Shown here piece after piece: positions 26,480 to 35,656 of a stretch of 64,000 nt of DNA. This DNA is from Marinihelvus sp963695135 (lineage in GTDB: Bacteria > Pseudomonadota > Gammaproteobacteria > Xanthomonadales > SZUA-36): assembly GCA_963695135.1 (NCBI GenBank), contig CAVOGA010000002.1:372001-436000 (forward strand). The letters run 5' to 3'. Made by a program: the position numbers and the translations under genes. Position 1 is the stretch's first letter; each line of letters begins with the position of its first letter. The notes under the pieces are model-generated. The model saw nothing but the letters and a program-made list of their open reading frames with translations. It was not told the origin of the DNA and did no database searches.

Positions 26480-28366
26480 ATGTCCACGACCATCAGTAAA
26501 TGGCTTTTAGGCGCCGCCGTGGCGCTGCTTGTCCTGTCCGGCTGCCAGAAAGAGGAAGAGAAGGGTGTTTACACCGACACCATTTCCGCCGAGGAAACCA
26601 GCGGCGAGACGCCGGACGCAGCCCAGCTGGAAGAGACCGAGCGCCTGAATGCCTGGTTTGATGAGCGCTATGAAGAAATGCTTCAGTTCAGCCCGACCAT
26701 GTTGACCTTCCTCGGGCGCAAGGACCGCTACGATGAGATTGACGAGTTCACCGAGGAGGCGATCCGCGAGCGTGCCGCCTGGCGTGTGCAGACGGTAGAG
26801 GACATGCGTGCGAACTTCGACTACGACGCGCTGACGGAAGCCGGCAAGGAGTCCTGGGACCTGTGGGTGTTCGAGACCGAGCAGGAGGTGGCGGGCCTGG
26901 ACTTCATTTACCAGGGCTATGTGTTCGGCGAACTCGGAGGTCCGGAGGACCAGGTTGTGACCTTCCTGATCAATTTCCACCGGGTCGATACCGAGGAAGA
27001 TCTGCAGGCCTATATTACGCGTGTTGCAGCCATTGGCCGCGCCATGGAACAGGTGACCGCGATGGCTGTGACAGCCGCGGAGATGGGCGTACTGCCACCC
27101 GCGTTCGCCTTTGAGACCGCCATTCAGCGCGCCAACAATGTCATTACGGGCTTGCCCTTCAACGGTGAGACCGATTCGCCGCTGCTGGTGGATGCCAAGC
27201 GCAAAATTGGAGCACTGGTCGAGGCGGAAGTCATTGACCAGGCGGCTGCCGATGCCTATCTCGAAGCGGTCAACGAGGCGCTCATGAGCGCCTTCCTGCC
27301 CGCTTACGCAGCTTACGTGGCCTGGCTGGAGGCCGAGCTTCCGAATGCGGACGTCGAGGCGCAGGGCGTGTCGGCGCTCCCCAACGGTGTCGCCTACTAC
27401 AACCATCAGCTGGAGACCTACACCACGCTCGGCATGACCGCCGACGAGGTCCACCAGCTTGGCCTTGACGAGGTGGCCCGGATCAAGGGCGAGATGGAAG
27501 TGATCAAGGACGAGGTCGGCTTCGAGGGCGACCTGCTGGAATTTTTCGCGTTTATCCGCACGGACCCGCAGTTTTATTTCTCCAATACGGAAGAAGGCCG
27601 CGAGGGCTACCTTGCTGAAACCCAGGAATACCTGGCGGAAATCGAGGCCAAGCTGCCCGAGTATTTCGGCAGGCTGCCCAAGGCCGGACTGGAGGTGAAG
27701 CGGGTTGAGGAGTTCCGCGAAGTCGATGGCGGCGCCCAGCACTACATGCCGGGAACGCCGGATGGCTCGCGCAACGGCGTGTATTACATCCACATGTCCG
27801 ACATGAGCTCGTATTCCAAGACCGACATGGAAACCGTGGCCTACCATGAGGCCAGCCCCGGTCACCACATGCAGATCTCCATCGCCCAGGAACTGACCGA
27901 TGTACCGATGTTCCGGACCCAGGCCAATTTCTCGGTTTACTCGGAAGGCTGGGCCCTGTACGCGGAAAAACTGGCCAAGGAGATGGGGCAGTTCAAGGAC
28001 CCCTACCACGACTTCGGCCGCCTGACCGCCGAGATGTGGCGCGCGATCCGCCTGGTGGTCGATACCGGTCTGCACGCCAAGGGCTGGACCCAGGAGCAGG
28101 CGGAACAGTTCTTCTTTGACAACTCCGCCATTCCGGAAGGCGCGGTGCGCTCGGAAGTCCGGCGCTATCTGACCATTCCGGGCCAGGCCACCTCCTACAA
28201 GATCGGCATGCTCAAGATCGAAGAGCTGCGCGCCAATGCAGAGGCAGAGCTCGGTGAGCAGTTTGACATTCGCAGCTTCCACGACGTGGTGCTGGATGGC
28301 GGCGCGCTGCCCATGCCGCTGCTGGAGATGCGCGTGAACAACTGGATTGCCAGCCAGAAGAGCTGA
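26480..28366 (+). CDS. DUF885-family metallopeptidase-like lipoprotein
   Basis: The protein is 628 aa from the ATG at 26480. Its signal 'KWLLGAAVALLVLSGC' ends in a good lipobox (LSGC), so it is a lipidated envelope protein. The long helical body carries 'YHEASPGHHMQ', a HExxxPGHH variant of a zinc-metallopeptidase motif. A second block, 'YSEGWALYAEKLAKEMGQF', holds a Glu likely to bind metal, and 'MPGTPDGSRNGVYYIH' is also conserved. DUF885 proteins are widespread, probably zinc-dependent carboxypeptidases or dipeptidases; the substrate is unknown. A bidirectional terminator follows. It sits between ssrA and smpB, a common neighbourhood for islands. Confidence 0.9.
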   Translation: MSTTISKWLLGAAVALLVLSGCQKEEEKGVYTDTISAEETSGETPDAAQLEETERLNAWFDERYEEMLQFSPTMLTFLGRKDRYDEIDEFTEEAIRERAAWRVQTVEDMRANFDYDALTEAGKESWDLWVFETEQEVAGLDFIYQGYVFGELGGPEDQVVTFLINFHRVDTEEDLQAYITRVAAIGRAMEQVTAMAVTAAEMGVLPPAFAFETAIQRANNVITGLPFNGETDSPLLVDAKRKIGALVEAEVIDQAAADAYLEAVNEALMSAFLPAYAAYVAWLEAELPNADVEAQGVSALPNGVAYYNHQLETYTTLGMTADEVHQLGLDEVARIKGEMEVIKDEVGFEGDLLEFFAFIRTDPQFYFSNTEEGREGYLAETQEYLAEIEAKLPEYFGRLPKAGLEVKRVEEFREVDGGAQHYMPGTPDGSRNGVYYIHMSDMSSYSKTDMETVAYHEASPGHHMQISIAQELTDVPMFRTQANFSVYSEGWALYAEKLAKEMGQFKDPYHDFGRLTAEMWRAIRLVVDTGLHAKGWTQEQAEQFFFDNSAIPEGAVRSEVRRYLTIPGQATSYKIGMLKIEELRANAEAELGEQFDIRSFHDVVLDGGALPMPLLEMRVNNWIASQKS

Positions 28367-28394
28367 GGGTGGCTTAACCCACTTGTCGTACGAG

Positions 28395-28424
28395 AAAAAA
28401 GGGCCTCAAACGAGGCCCTTTTTT
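28395..28424. terminator. Bidirectional terminator between the DUF885 gene and smpB
   Basis: Stem gggcctc/gaggccc with loop AAAC, six A upstream and six T downstream; it serves both converging genes. Confidence 0.93.
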
Positions 28425-28443
28425 CATGTTGCCGGCAGCCAGT

Positions 28444-28905
28444 TCAGCGGCCTTTCATGATCCGTTCCTGCTGACGCTTCCAGTCCCGGTCCTTGACCGT
28501 CTTGCGCTTGTCATGCTGTTTCTTGCCGGTGGCCACACCGATGTCCACCTTGACCTTGCCGCGCTTCCAGTAAAGCGCGATGGGTACGACGGTTTTGCCT
28601 TTCTGATCCACCAGGCCGACCAGCCGGTCAATCTCACGGCGGTGCAGCAGGAGTTTGCGGCTGCGCATCGGCTGCGGATCCACGTGGGTGCTGACCGTCG
28701 GCAGGGCGTCAATCCGGCAGCCAACCAGAAACGCCTCGTTGTTGCGCAGGAACACGTAGCAGTCGGCGAACTGCACGCGGCCCTCGCGCAGGGATTTAAC
28801 TTCCCAGCCCTGCAGGGCAACGCCGGCCTCAAGCTGGTCCTCGATCTGGTAGTCGAAGCGCGCGCGCTTGTTCACGGCGATGGTTTTCTGGCCTTCTTTG
28901 CTCAT
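28444..28905 (-). CDS. smpB: SsrA-binding protein SmpB
   Basis: This 153-aa protein begins 'KTIAVNKRARFDYQIEDQLEAGVALQGWEVKSLREGRV', the OB-fold core of SmpB. It ends in the basic tail 'GKKQHDKRKTVKDRDWKRQQERIMKGR', which inserts in the empty mRNA channel as a helix. SmpB binds the tRNA-like domain of tmRNA and is needed for all trans-translation. The gene is on the same strand as ssrA, 2.1 kb away, and reads divergently from ratA. The length is normal (E. coli about 160 aa). Confidence 0.97.
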   Translation of the reverse strand: MSKEGQKTIAVNKRARFDYQIEDQLEAGVALQGWEVKSLREGRVQFADCYVFLRNNEAFLVGCRIDALPTVSTHVDPQPMRSRKLLLHRREIDRLVGLVDQKGKTVVPIALYWKRGKVKVDIGVATGKKQHDKRKTVKDRDWKRQQERIMKGR

Positions 28906-29129
28906 GGCTGGTCGTCCGGATGCCTCTGCGTTTGCGAAGATTGGCGGGCGCTCATTGCACGCACCAATTGATCGTGACCTAACCCGTTATGGTAACGCAT
29001 CCCAAAACAACAAGCGGCAAACGACAGCGATCTTGCCGTCGATCCGGGGCCGTTCAACGCTTCATGGGCGGGGCAGGGGTGGCGTGCTATATTGCGCGGC
29101 GACTCTTCTGTGCCACTCCCGAACGCCCG

Positions 29130-29564
29130 ATGGAAATAACCCGCTCAGCCCTCGTGCCGCATTCCGCCCTGGACATGTACCGCCTGGTGCATGACGTGCG
29201 CGCCTATCCGGAATTTCTCAGCTGGTGCGCCGGCGCTGAAGTCCTCGAGGAGTCGCCCGAATTGCAGCTTGCGAGCCTGCAGGTACTGGTTGGCGGTGTC
29301 AGCAGCAGGTTTACGACCCGCAATCGCCTCGAACGTGGCGAGCGCCTGGTCATGGCGCTGGTGGACGGACCGTTCCAGCGCCTGGCCGGCGAATGGCGTT
29401 TTGAACAACTCGGGGAAGACGGCAGCAAGATATCGCTGGACCTGGCTTTTGAATTCAGTTCCCGGCTGATGTCCGGCGCTTTTTCGCAGGGGTTCTCCAA
29501 GGTGGCTGACCGCCTGGTGCGTGATTTCAGCCAGCGGGCGGACTCGGTATATCGTGGCGGCTGA
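29130..29564 (+). CDS. ratA: RatA-type START/COQ10-domain protein
   Basis: The protein is 144 aa from the ATG at 29130. It has 'SALVPHSALDMYRLVHDVRAYPEFLSWCAGAEVLEES', the signature of the RatA/COQ10 START-like fold, and 'RLVMALVDGPFQRLAGEWRFEQL'. It ends in the helix 'FSQGFSKVADRLVRDFSQRADSVY'. In E. coli, RatA has been described both as a ribosome-association inhibitor and as the ubiquinone-binding COQ10 homologue. The order smpB / ratA-ratB / bamE is conserved in Gammaproteobacteria. The ratB start overlaps this gene's end. Confidence 0.93.
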   Translation: MEITRSALVPHSALDMYRLVHDVRAYPEFLSWCAGAEVLEESPELQLASLQVLVGGVSSRFTTRNRLERGERLVMALVDGPFQRLAGEWRFEQLGEDGSKISLDLAFEFSSRLMSGAFSQGFSKVADRLVRDFSQRADSVYRGG

Positions 29565-29874
29565 CGGACTCGCTGCCGCCGGCGCACCGACCATCGTGAT
29601 CGAGGTCGCCTATGCCGAGCCGCAACACCAGTTTGTCGAGCAGCTTGAATTGCCGGCGGGCAGCGTGGTCGCCGATGCCATCGAGGCCAGCAGCGTGCGC
29701 ACCGAGTTTCCCCATATCGAGATAGCGGCGGATCGCGTCGGGATCTTTGGTCGCAAGGTGACCATGAACGAGGGCCTGAGTACAGGCGATCGGGTGGAAA
29801 TCTACCGCCCCCTGCAGGCTGACCCGAAAGAGGTGCGGCGCGCCAAGGCCGCCGCCGACGCCCAGCAGGGTTGA
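29554..29874 (+). CDS. ratB: RatB/RnfH-family ubiquitin-fold protein
   Basis: This protein is about 106 aa using the GTG at 29554, which overlaps the ratA stop; another GTG lies at 29521. The core 'IVIEVAYAEPQHQFVEQLELPAGSVVADAIEASSV' and 'DRVGIFGRKVTMNEGLSTGDRVEIYRPLQADPKEVRRAKA' match UPF0125 (RnfH/RatB) proteins, which have a ubiquitin-like beta-grasp fold. The function is poorly defined; the conserved pairing with ratA is its best context. It ends 13 bp before the convergent bamE-like gene. Confidence 0.9.
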   Translation: MAADGLAAAGAPTIVIEVAYAEPQHQFVEQLELPAGSVVADAIEASSVRTEFPHIEIAADRVGIFGRKVTMNEGLSTGDRVEIYRPLQADPKEVRRAKAAADAQQG

Positions 29875-29887
29875 CCGGCCGCTGGAA

Positions 29888-30559
29888 TCAGGTCCCCGGC
29901 GGCACCAGGAAGGACCGGCGTCCGAGCCTTGACTCCAGGTCGTTCTGCACCCGGGCGGCATCATCCCGGCTGGCGTAGCTGCCCGAACGGACCACGAAGA
30001 AGCCCGTGTTCTCGATGACCTGGCCGTAGATGGTCGCCTCTATGCCCTGTGCTTCGACCTCTGCGAGGAAGGCGTCGGCCTCCTGGCGGTCACTGAAGGA
30101 GCCAAGCTGCAGCGTCCATGTCGGCGAGCCGTCACGCAGAATCTCCAGGTCCTGGTAGTCCTTCGCCTGTGTCACGTCCACGCCCACGCCCGGTACGGGG
30201 GAAGTGATCGCTTCCGGTCCGCTGGCTGACAGGATCACCTCGCCCTCACCGGCGCCCACCCCGGTCATGCTGGTGAGCGCGTCATTTTCAAACTCCAGGG
30301 TCACCACGCGCCGGACCGGGTCGCCGCCACGGCGGGCAAACGTTGAGACGTAATCCCAACGGTTGTGATGAAACGGATCCTGGATGGCCGGTGTGCCCAT
30401 CAGAAAGGCGACCTGGTTTTTGCTCATGCCCAGTTCAAGCTGATCAAGGTCCTCCTGCTCCAGCGCGTTGCCCTGCTGGATGTTCATCTTGTACATGAGG
30501 TTACAGCCGGTGGTCAGAAACAAACAGACACACAGGATGCCGATCAGGCGTTTTGTCAT
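29888..30559 (-). CDS. bamE: BamE-like outer-membrane lipoprotein fused to a SPOR domain
   Basis: The protein is 223 aa from the ATG at 30559. Signal and lipobox are 'ILCVCLFLTTGC' (TTGC). Residues about 25-100 are BamE/SmpA ('MNIQQGNALEQEDLDQLELGMSKNQVAFLMGTP', 'DPFHHNRWDYVSTF', 'VTLEFENDALTSM'). A linker of about 45 residues follows. Residues about 148-223 form a SPOR domain ('TWTLQLGSFSDRQEADAFLAEVEAQG' and 'FFVVRSGSYASRDDAARVQNDLESR'). BamE is a subunit of the beta-barrel assembly machine; SPOR domains bind denuded peptidoglycan at division septa. Standard BamE is only about 110 aa. Gene order bamE-fur-recN is conserved. A TATCAT -10-like element lies at 30600-30605 (minus strand). Confidence 0.9.
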   Translation of the reverse strand: MTKRLIGILCVCLFLTTGCNLMYKMNIQQGNALEQEDLDQLELGMSKNQVAFLMGTPAIQDPFHHNRWDYVSTFARRGGDPVRRVVTLEFENDALTSMTGVGAGEGEVILSASGPEAITSPVPGVGVDVTQAKDYQDLEILRDGSPTWTLQLGSFSDRQEADAFLAEVEAQGIEATIYGQVIENTGFFVVRSGSYASRDDAARVQNDLESRLGRRSFLVPPGT

Positions 30560-30723
30560 TATTTTGGACTTGAGAAGTAGCGAAGGAAGCGTGGCGTGAA
30601 TGATACAATGTTGCGCATCCGGGAGACAGGGTTGATGGCAACATTGCTGAAAACCCCGCAAACCGGCTGCCGTTAGCGGTCCACGAGCCGCGATGCCACG
30701 TCACAGCAGGGAGACCGTAAGCC

Positions 30724-31128
30724 TTGGAATCCGAAACACTGAAGAAAGTTGGCCTCAAGGTCACCCAGCCCCGACTGAAGATCCTCGAGCTGCTGGAGCG
30801 GCGACGGTTCAAGCACATGACGGCGGACGACATCTATCGTGAACTTAACCGGCATGGTGATGACATGGGACTGGCCACGGTTTACCGGGTGTTGAACCAG
30901 TTCGAGGCCTCCGGCCTGGTGGTCAAGCACAACTTCGAGGGCGGTCAGGCCTATTACGAGCTGGACTCAGGCGGTCATCACGATCACATGGTCTGCGTGG
31001 AAACCGGCAAGGTGATGGAGTTCTTTAACGAGGACATCGAGCGTATCCAGCGCGAGATCGCCGCCAAGGCCGGTTACGAGATCGAGGATCATTCCCTGGT
31101 CATCTACGTACGGCCCAAAAAGGCCTGA
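30724..31128 (+). CDS. fur: Ferric uptake regulator Fur
   Basis: The protein is 134 aa with a TTG start at 30724, matching the family N-terminus ('LKKVGLKVTQPRLKILELLE'). The winged helix includes 'DDIYRELNRHGDDMGLATVYRVLNQFEASGLV'. The metal-binding part has 'GGHHDHMVCVETGKVMEF' and 'HSLVIYV'. Only the first Cys of the E. coli CxxC is present, and the Cys-rich C-terminal tail is absent, as in Pseudomonas-type Fur, which needs no structural zinc cysteines. Fur with Fe(II) represses iron-uptake genes. It is divergent from the bamE-SPOR gene and convergent with recN. Confidence 0.96.
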   Translation: MESETLKKVGLKVTQPRLKILELLERRRFKHMTADDIYRELNRHGDDMGLATVYRVLNQFEASGLVVKHNFEGGQAYYELDSGGHHDHMVCVETGKVMEFFNEDIERIQREIAAKAGYEIEDHSLVIYVRPKKA

Positions 31129-31190
31129 ATCACACCCCGGCGCAGCCGGGCTTGCGCCCGGTTATCTTCCGGCGCGAGATTCGACGATTG

Positions 31191-32864
31191 CTACTGCAGC
31201 GTATTGCGCGCTGCCTCGAGCATTTCCCGGGCATGCGCCCGGCTCTGGTCTGACACCGTGCCGCCCAGCATGCGGGCCACTTCCTCGACCCGCGCCTCGC
31301 GCTCGAGCATGCTGGTGCCGACGGAGGTCCGGTCTTTCTCCGCCGCCTTGCTCACCTTCAGCTGCTGGTCTGCGCGAACCGCTACCTGCGCCAGGTGGGT
31401 TACGCACAGGGCCTGGCCATTCCTGGCGACCGTCTTCAGCAGCCGGCCCACCGCGTTGGCCGTGTCCCCGCCAACCCCGGCGTCGATCTCGTCAAACACC
31501 TGGGTGCGGGCGCTGGCATCGGCGGTGGCCACCTTGATGGCCAGGCTGATGCGGGAGAGTTCCCCGCCGGAGGCCACTTTGGACAGTGGCGCCGGCTCAA
31601 TGCCCGGGTTGGCGCTGACGCGCAGTTCCACGGTGTCGTTGCCCAGCCGGGCGGGCCTGGCGGACTCGTCCGTGGCCAGCTCGATGAGGAAACGGCCGCC
31701 GGCCATACCGAGCTGCTGCATGAGCTCCTGGACCGTTGCGGCGAGCTTGCCGGCATGCGCCTGGCGCGCCCCGGACAGGGCGGCAGCCTGTTTCCGGTAG
31801 GCCGCCAGCTTGTCGCTGCGTTCCTGTTCCAGTTCGTCACGCAGTTCATCAAAGCGGGATGCCTGGTCCAGCCGGTCGGCGAGGCGGTCACGCACGGTCT
31901 CCAGCGCCTCGAGGTCGACCCCGTGTTTGCGTGACAGGTCGCCGAGCTTGTCGAGCTGGCGTTCGACCTGGCGCAGCCGTTCCGGGTCCAGGTCGGTTTT
32001 GCTGGCCAGCCCCGCCAGGCTGGAGGCGGCCTCACGCGTGTTGATCAGAGCCTCCTTCAACATGCCCAGGATTTCCGGAAACTCGCTGTCCAGATCGCTG
32101 AACGGGCCCAGCTGAGACACGGCTTCCTGCAGACGCGCAGTGGCGCTCTCTTCATCGTCCTCCAGCAGCCGGGCGCAATGGTCAATCGCCTGCAGCACAG
32201 CCCCGGCGGCGGAGAGTAAGCGGTGCTCCTGTTCCAGCGCCTCAACGGCATCCGGGGACAGCACATGGTTTTCCAGCTCTTCCAGCTGAAAGCGTAAAAA
32301 CTCCAGTTCCGAGGGGGGCAGGGCCGCGCCCTCGGCAAGCTCGCGAAAACGCTCATCCGCGGCCTGCCACCCGGCAAAGGCATCGGCGGTGGCCTGGCGA
32401 ACCTCCGCGTAGTCGCCGGTGGCGTCCAGCAGCGCCAGCTGCCGGCCCTTTTGCGCGAGGCGCACATGTTCATTCTGGCCGTGAATCTCGACCAGCCGGT
32501 TGCCGAGCTCCGCCAGCTGGCCGATGGTCACCGGTGTGCCGTTGATCCATGCCCGCGAACGGCCATTGGCCTGGATGCTGCGCCGCAGCAGGCAGTCCCC
32601 GGCGTCTTCGAGGTCCTGCTCCCGCAGCCAGTCCCGCGCGGCGGCATTGCCGGACAGGTTGAATTCAGCGGCCAGCTCCGCGCGCTCCGCCCCGTCACGA
32701 ACCCAGCTGCCGTCGGATCGTGCGCCCAGCAACAGGGTCAGCGCATCCACCATGATGGACTTGCCGGCCCCGGTTTCGCCGGAAATGGCGGTGAAGCCGG
32801 CCATGAAGTCCTGCTCGAGGGCAGGGACGATGGCAAAGTCCTTGATGTGAAGATGAACAAGCAT
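31191..32864 (-). CDS. recN: DNA repair protein RecN
   Basis: This 557-aa SMC-like ATPase opens with 'MLVHLHIKDFAIVPALEQDFMAGFTAISGETGAGKSIMVDAL' (Walker A). A long coiled coil spans residues about 150-380. The C-terminal ABC half has signature 'LSKVASGGELSRISLAIK' and Walker B 'TQVFDEIDAGVGGDTANAVG', then 'GQALCVTHLAQVA'. RecN acts in recombinational repair of double-strand breaks. Its length equals E. coli RecN (553). It is divergent from grpE. A clear LexA box was not identified in the 80-bp leader. Confidence 0.97.
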   Translation of the reverse strand: MLVHLHIKDFAIVPALEQDFMAGFTAISGETGAGKSIMVDALTLLLGARSDGSWVRDGAERAELAAEFNLSGNAAARDWLREQDLEDAGDCLLRRSIQANGRSRAWINGTPVTIGQLAELGNRLVEIHGQNEHVRLAQKGRQLALLDATGDYAEVRQATADAFAGWQAADERFRELAEGAALPPSELEFLRFQLEELENHVLSPDAVEALEQEHRLLSAAGAVLQAIDHCARLLEDDEESATARLQEAVSQLGPFSDLDSEFPEILGMLKEALINTREAASSLAGLASKTDLDPERLRQVERQLDKLGDLSRKHGVDLEALETVRDRLADRLDQASRFDELRDELEQERSDKLAAYRKQAAALSGARQAHAGKLAATVQELMQQLGMAGGRFLIELATDESARPARLGNDTVELRVSANPGIEPAPLSKVASGGELSRISLAIKVATADASARTQVFDEIDAGVGGDTANAVGRLLKTVARNGQALCVTHLAQVAVRADQQLKVSKAAEKDRTSVGTSMLEREARVEEVARMLGGTVSDQSRAHAREMLEAARNTLQ

Positions 32865-32946
32865 GGGCAGTCCGCCGGGTGATCAGCACAACGCTAGCAT
32901 TAAGACAGATTGGCAGCAATGGGAACACGGGGGCATCGGTGAGTTG

Positions 32947-32974
32947 CTTGAAAGGCGGAGGAAAAACCCCATCT
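32947..32974 (+). promoter_or_regulatory. Heat-shock (sigma-32) promoter of grpE-dnaK
   Basis: CTTGAAA (32947-32953), a 13-bp spacer and CCCCATCT (32967-32974) give a perfect match to the RpoH consensus. It sits 48 bp before the grpE start. Confidence 0.92.
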
Positions 32975-33021
32975 TTGCTGCAGAAAAATTGTGAACGCCG
33001 CCAGGCGCCTGGGAGTCATCA

Positions 33022-33582
33022 GTGACTAGCGAAAACGAACCGATTAAGAACACCGACACGGCCGCCGGCGAGGCTGCCTCGGACGAGCAGGCCGTAGACC
33101 TTGATCTCGCCGAGTTCCAGACCGCGCTGCAAAAGGCCGAACAGGAAGCCGCCGAGCAGCGCGAGGCCATGCTGCGCATGCACGCAGAGATGGAGAACCT
33201 GCGCAAGCGGCTGATCCGCGACCTGGAGAAGAGCCGCAAGCGCGCCCTGGAGAACATCATGGCTGACCTGCTGCCGGTCCAGGACAGCCTGGAGAAAGGC
33301 CTGCAGGCGGCCGAGGAAGACGCCTCGGTGGAATCCCTGCGGGAAGGCAAGGCACTGATCCTGCGCATGCTCGGCAAGGTGCTTACCGACAACGGCCTGG
33401 AAGAAATTAACCCGGTCGGCGAGCACTTTGATCCCGAGTTGCACGAGGCGATCAGCATGATCCCGTCACCGCAGCACGCGCGTAACGAGATCATGGACGT
33501 GGTCCAGAAGGGTTACCGGCTCAACGACCGCCTGATCCGTCCCGCGCGCGTCGTCGTATCCAGCGGCTCCGGAAACGATTGA
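33022..33582 (+). CDS. grpE: Nucleotide exchange factor GrpE
   Basis: This 186-aa protein has a GTG start. An acidic N-terminus leads into the long dimerising helix ('LQKAEQEAAEQREAMLRMHAEMENLRKRL'), then the beta-domain 'GEHFDPELHEAISMIPSPQHARNEIMDVVQKGYRLNDRLIRPARVVVS', the hallmark of GrpE. It releases ADP from DnaK. It sits behind a consensus sigma-32 promoter and directly upstream of dnaK (65-bp gap). Confidence 0.97.
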   Translation: MTSENEPIKNTDTAAGEAASDEQAVDLDLAEFQTALQKAEQEAAEQREAMLRMHAEMENLRKRLIRDLEKSRKRALENIMADLLPVQDSLEKGLQAAEEDASVESLREGKALILRMLGKVLTDNGLEEINPVGEHFDPELHEAISMIPSPQHARNEIMDVVQKGYRLNDRLIRPARVVVSSGSGND

Positions 33583-33647
33583 AAAATCGGTACCGGGCCC
33601 CACTTTAATAAGCATCGTAATTAACCTGTTTATCGGAGACTTATCAG

Positions 33648-35585
33648 ATGGGCAAGATCATTGGAATCGATCTGGGCACCACCAATTCCTGCGTTGCAGT
33701 GATGGAAGGTGGATCGCCCAAGGTCATTGAAAACTCAGAAGGGGACCGGACCACGCCGTCCGTGGTCGCCTTTACCAAGGACGACGAAGTGCTGGTTGGC
33801 CAATCCGCCAAGCGGCAGGCCGTCACCAACCCGAAAAACACCCTGTTCGCTGTTAAACGACTGATCGGTCGCAAGTTCAGCGAGGACGTGGTGCAGAAGG
33901 ACCGTGGCCTGGTGCCGTACAGCATTGTTGAAGCGGACAACGGCGACGCCTGGGTGGAAGTCGATGGCAAGAAGATGGCGCCGCCGGAAATTTCCGCGCG
34001 GGTGCTGCAGAAGATGAAGAAAACCGCCGAGGACTACCTCGGTGAGGAAGTGACCGAGGCGGTCATCACCGTGCCGGCGTACTTCAACAACCCGCAGCGC
34101 CAGGCCACCAAGGATGCCGGCAAGATCGCCGGTCTGAACGTGCGCCGGGTGATTTCCGAGCCGACCGCGGCCGCGCTGGCCTACGGCATGGACAAGAAGG
34201 GCGGTGACCGCAAGGTTGCGGTCTACGACCTCGGTGGCGGTACGTTTGATATTTCCATCATCGAAATCGCGGAAGTCGAAGGCGAGCACCAGATCGAGGT
34301 GCTGTCGACCTCCGGCGATACGTTCCTCGGTGGTGAAGACTTTGACAACCGGGTGATGGATTACCTGGTTGCCGAGTTCAAGAAAGACCAGGGCGTGGAT
34401 CTGAAAAACGACCCGCTGGCCCTGCAGCGCCTGAAAGAGGCGGCGGAACGCGCCAAGATCGAGCTGAGCTCCAGCCAGCAGACCGAGATCAACCTGCCGT
34501 ACGTGACGGCCGATGCCTCCGGTCCCAAGCACCTGAACATCAAGCTGACCCGCGCCAAGCTCGAATCGCTGGTGGAAGACCTGGTCAAGAACACGATCGG
34601 TCCCTGCCGCACGGCGCTGGATGATGCAGGCCTGAAGGTCGGTGACATCAAGGACGTGATCCTGGTCGGTGGTCAGACGCGTATGCCGATGGTGCAGAAA
34701 GCCGTCGGCGAATTCTTCGGCCAGGAGCCGCGCAAGGACGTCAACCCGGACGAAGCGGTTGCCGTCGGTGCGGCCATCCAGGGCGGCGTGCTGGCCGGCG
34801 ATGTGAAAGACGTGCTGCTGCTGGACGTCACGCCGCTGTCGCTGGGTATCGAAACCCTGGGCGGTGTCATGACCAAGCTGATCGAGAAGAACACGACGAT
34901 CCCGACCAAGGCATCACAGACCTTCTCGACCGCCGAGGACAACCAGACCGCGGTTACCGTGCACGTGCTGCAGGGTGAGCGCGAGATGGCTTCGGCCAAC
35001 AAGTCCCTGGCGCGCTTCGACCTGGCCGGTATTCAGCCGGCCCCCCGCGGCATGCCGCAGGTGGAAGTGACCTTCGACATCGATGCGAACGGCATCATGC
35101 ACGTCAGCGCCAAGGACAAGGCCACCGGCAAGGAACAGCGCATCGAGATCAAGGCGGGTTCCGGCTTGTCCGAGGAAGAGATCGAGAACATGGTCAAGGA
35201 CGCGGAACTTCATGCTGAAGAAGACAAGAAGTTCCAGGAAGTGGTGACGGCGCGGAACAATGCCGATGCCATGGTCCACGCCACGCGTTCCAGCCTGGCT
35301 GAACTGGGTGACCAGGTCAGTGACGACGACAAGTCCAAGGTCGAAGCGGCTATCGAAAGTGTTGAAGAAGCCATGAAAGGCGACGACAAGGCGGCGATTG
35401 ACGCAGCGGTCCAGAAGCTCACGGAAGCCAGCCAGCCGGTCTACCAGCAGGCCGCTGCAGCCGCCCAGGCGGCCCAGGAAGGCGCTGCCGGTGCGGGACA
35501 GGCCGCTGAGGAAGGCTCAGCCGGTGCCGGTGATGACGTGGTCGACGCAGAGTTCGAGGAAGTGGACGACCAGAAGAAGGACTGA
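33648..35585 (+). CDS. dnaK: Chaperone DnaK (Hsp70)
   Basis: This 645-aa Hsp70 has the nucleotide-binding domain 'IIGIDLGTTNSCVAVMEGG', 'VYDLGGGTFDISIIE' and 'ILVGGQTRMPMVQ'. The linker is 'KDVLLLDVTPLSLGIETLGG'. The substrate-binding beta domain is followed by the helical lid and a Gly/Ala/Gln-rich tail ending 'EFEEVDDQKKD'. It folds and protects client proteins with GrpE and DnaJ. A strong terminator follows. dnaJ is not next, as it is in many relatives, but 8.5 kb downstream with its own heat-shock promoter. Confidence 0.98.
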   Translation: MGKIIGIDLGTTNSCVAVMEGGSPKVIENSEGDRTTPSVVAFTKDDEVLVGQSAKRQAVTNPKNTLFAVKRLIGRKFSEDVVQKDRGLVPYSIVEADNGDAWVEVDGKKMAPPEISARVLQKMKKTAEDYLGEEVTEAVITVPAYFNNPQRQATKDAGKIAGLNVRRVISEPTAAALAYGMDKKGGDRKVAVYDLGGGTFDISIIEIAEVEGEHQIEVLSTSGDTFLGGEDFDNRVMDYLVAEFKKDQGVDLKNDPLALQRLKEAAERAKIELSSSQQTEINLPYVTADASGPKHLNIKLTRAKLESLVEDLVKNTIGPCRTALDDAGLKVGDIKDVILVGGQTRMPMVQKAVGEFFGQEPRKDVNPDEAVAVGAAIQGGVLAGDVKDVLLLDVTPLSLGIETLGGVMTKLIEKNTTIPTKASQTFSTAEDNQTAVTVHVLQGEREMASANKSLARFDLAGIQPAPRGMPQVEVTFDIDANGIMHVSAKDKATGKEQRIEIKAGSGLSEEEIENMVKDAELHAEEDKKFQEVVTARNNADAMVHATRSSLAELGDQVSDDDKSKVEAAIESVEEAMKGDDKAAIDAAVQKLTEASQPVYQQAAAAAQAAQEGAAGAGQAAEEGSAGAGDDVVDAEFEEVDDQKKD

Positions 35586-35610
35586 GCCCCGGTACTTCAC
35601 TGGAGAAAAA

Positions 35611-35635
35611 GCCCCGCTGTTGCGGGGCTTTTTTT
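35611..35635 (+). terminator. Rho-independent terminator after dnaK
   Basis: Stem gccccgc/gcggggc with loop TGTT and seven T residues, 26 bp after the dnaK stop. Confidence 0.95.
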
Positions 35636-35656
35636 ACAACAGCCAAGGAACATTCC

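Noticed and set aside
26507..28282. Minus-strand open frame opposite the DUF885 gene
   Set aside because: Antisense shadow; the plus strand has signal, lipobox and HExxxPGHH motif.
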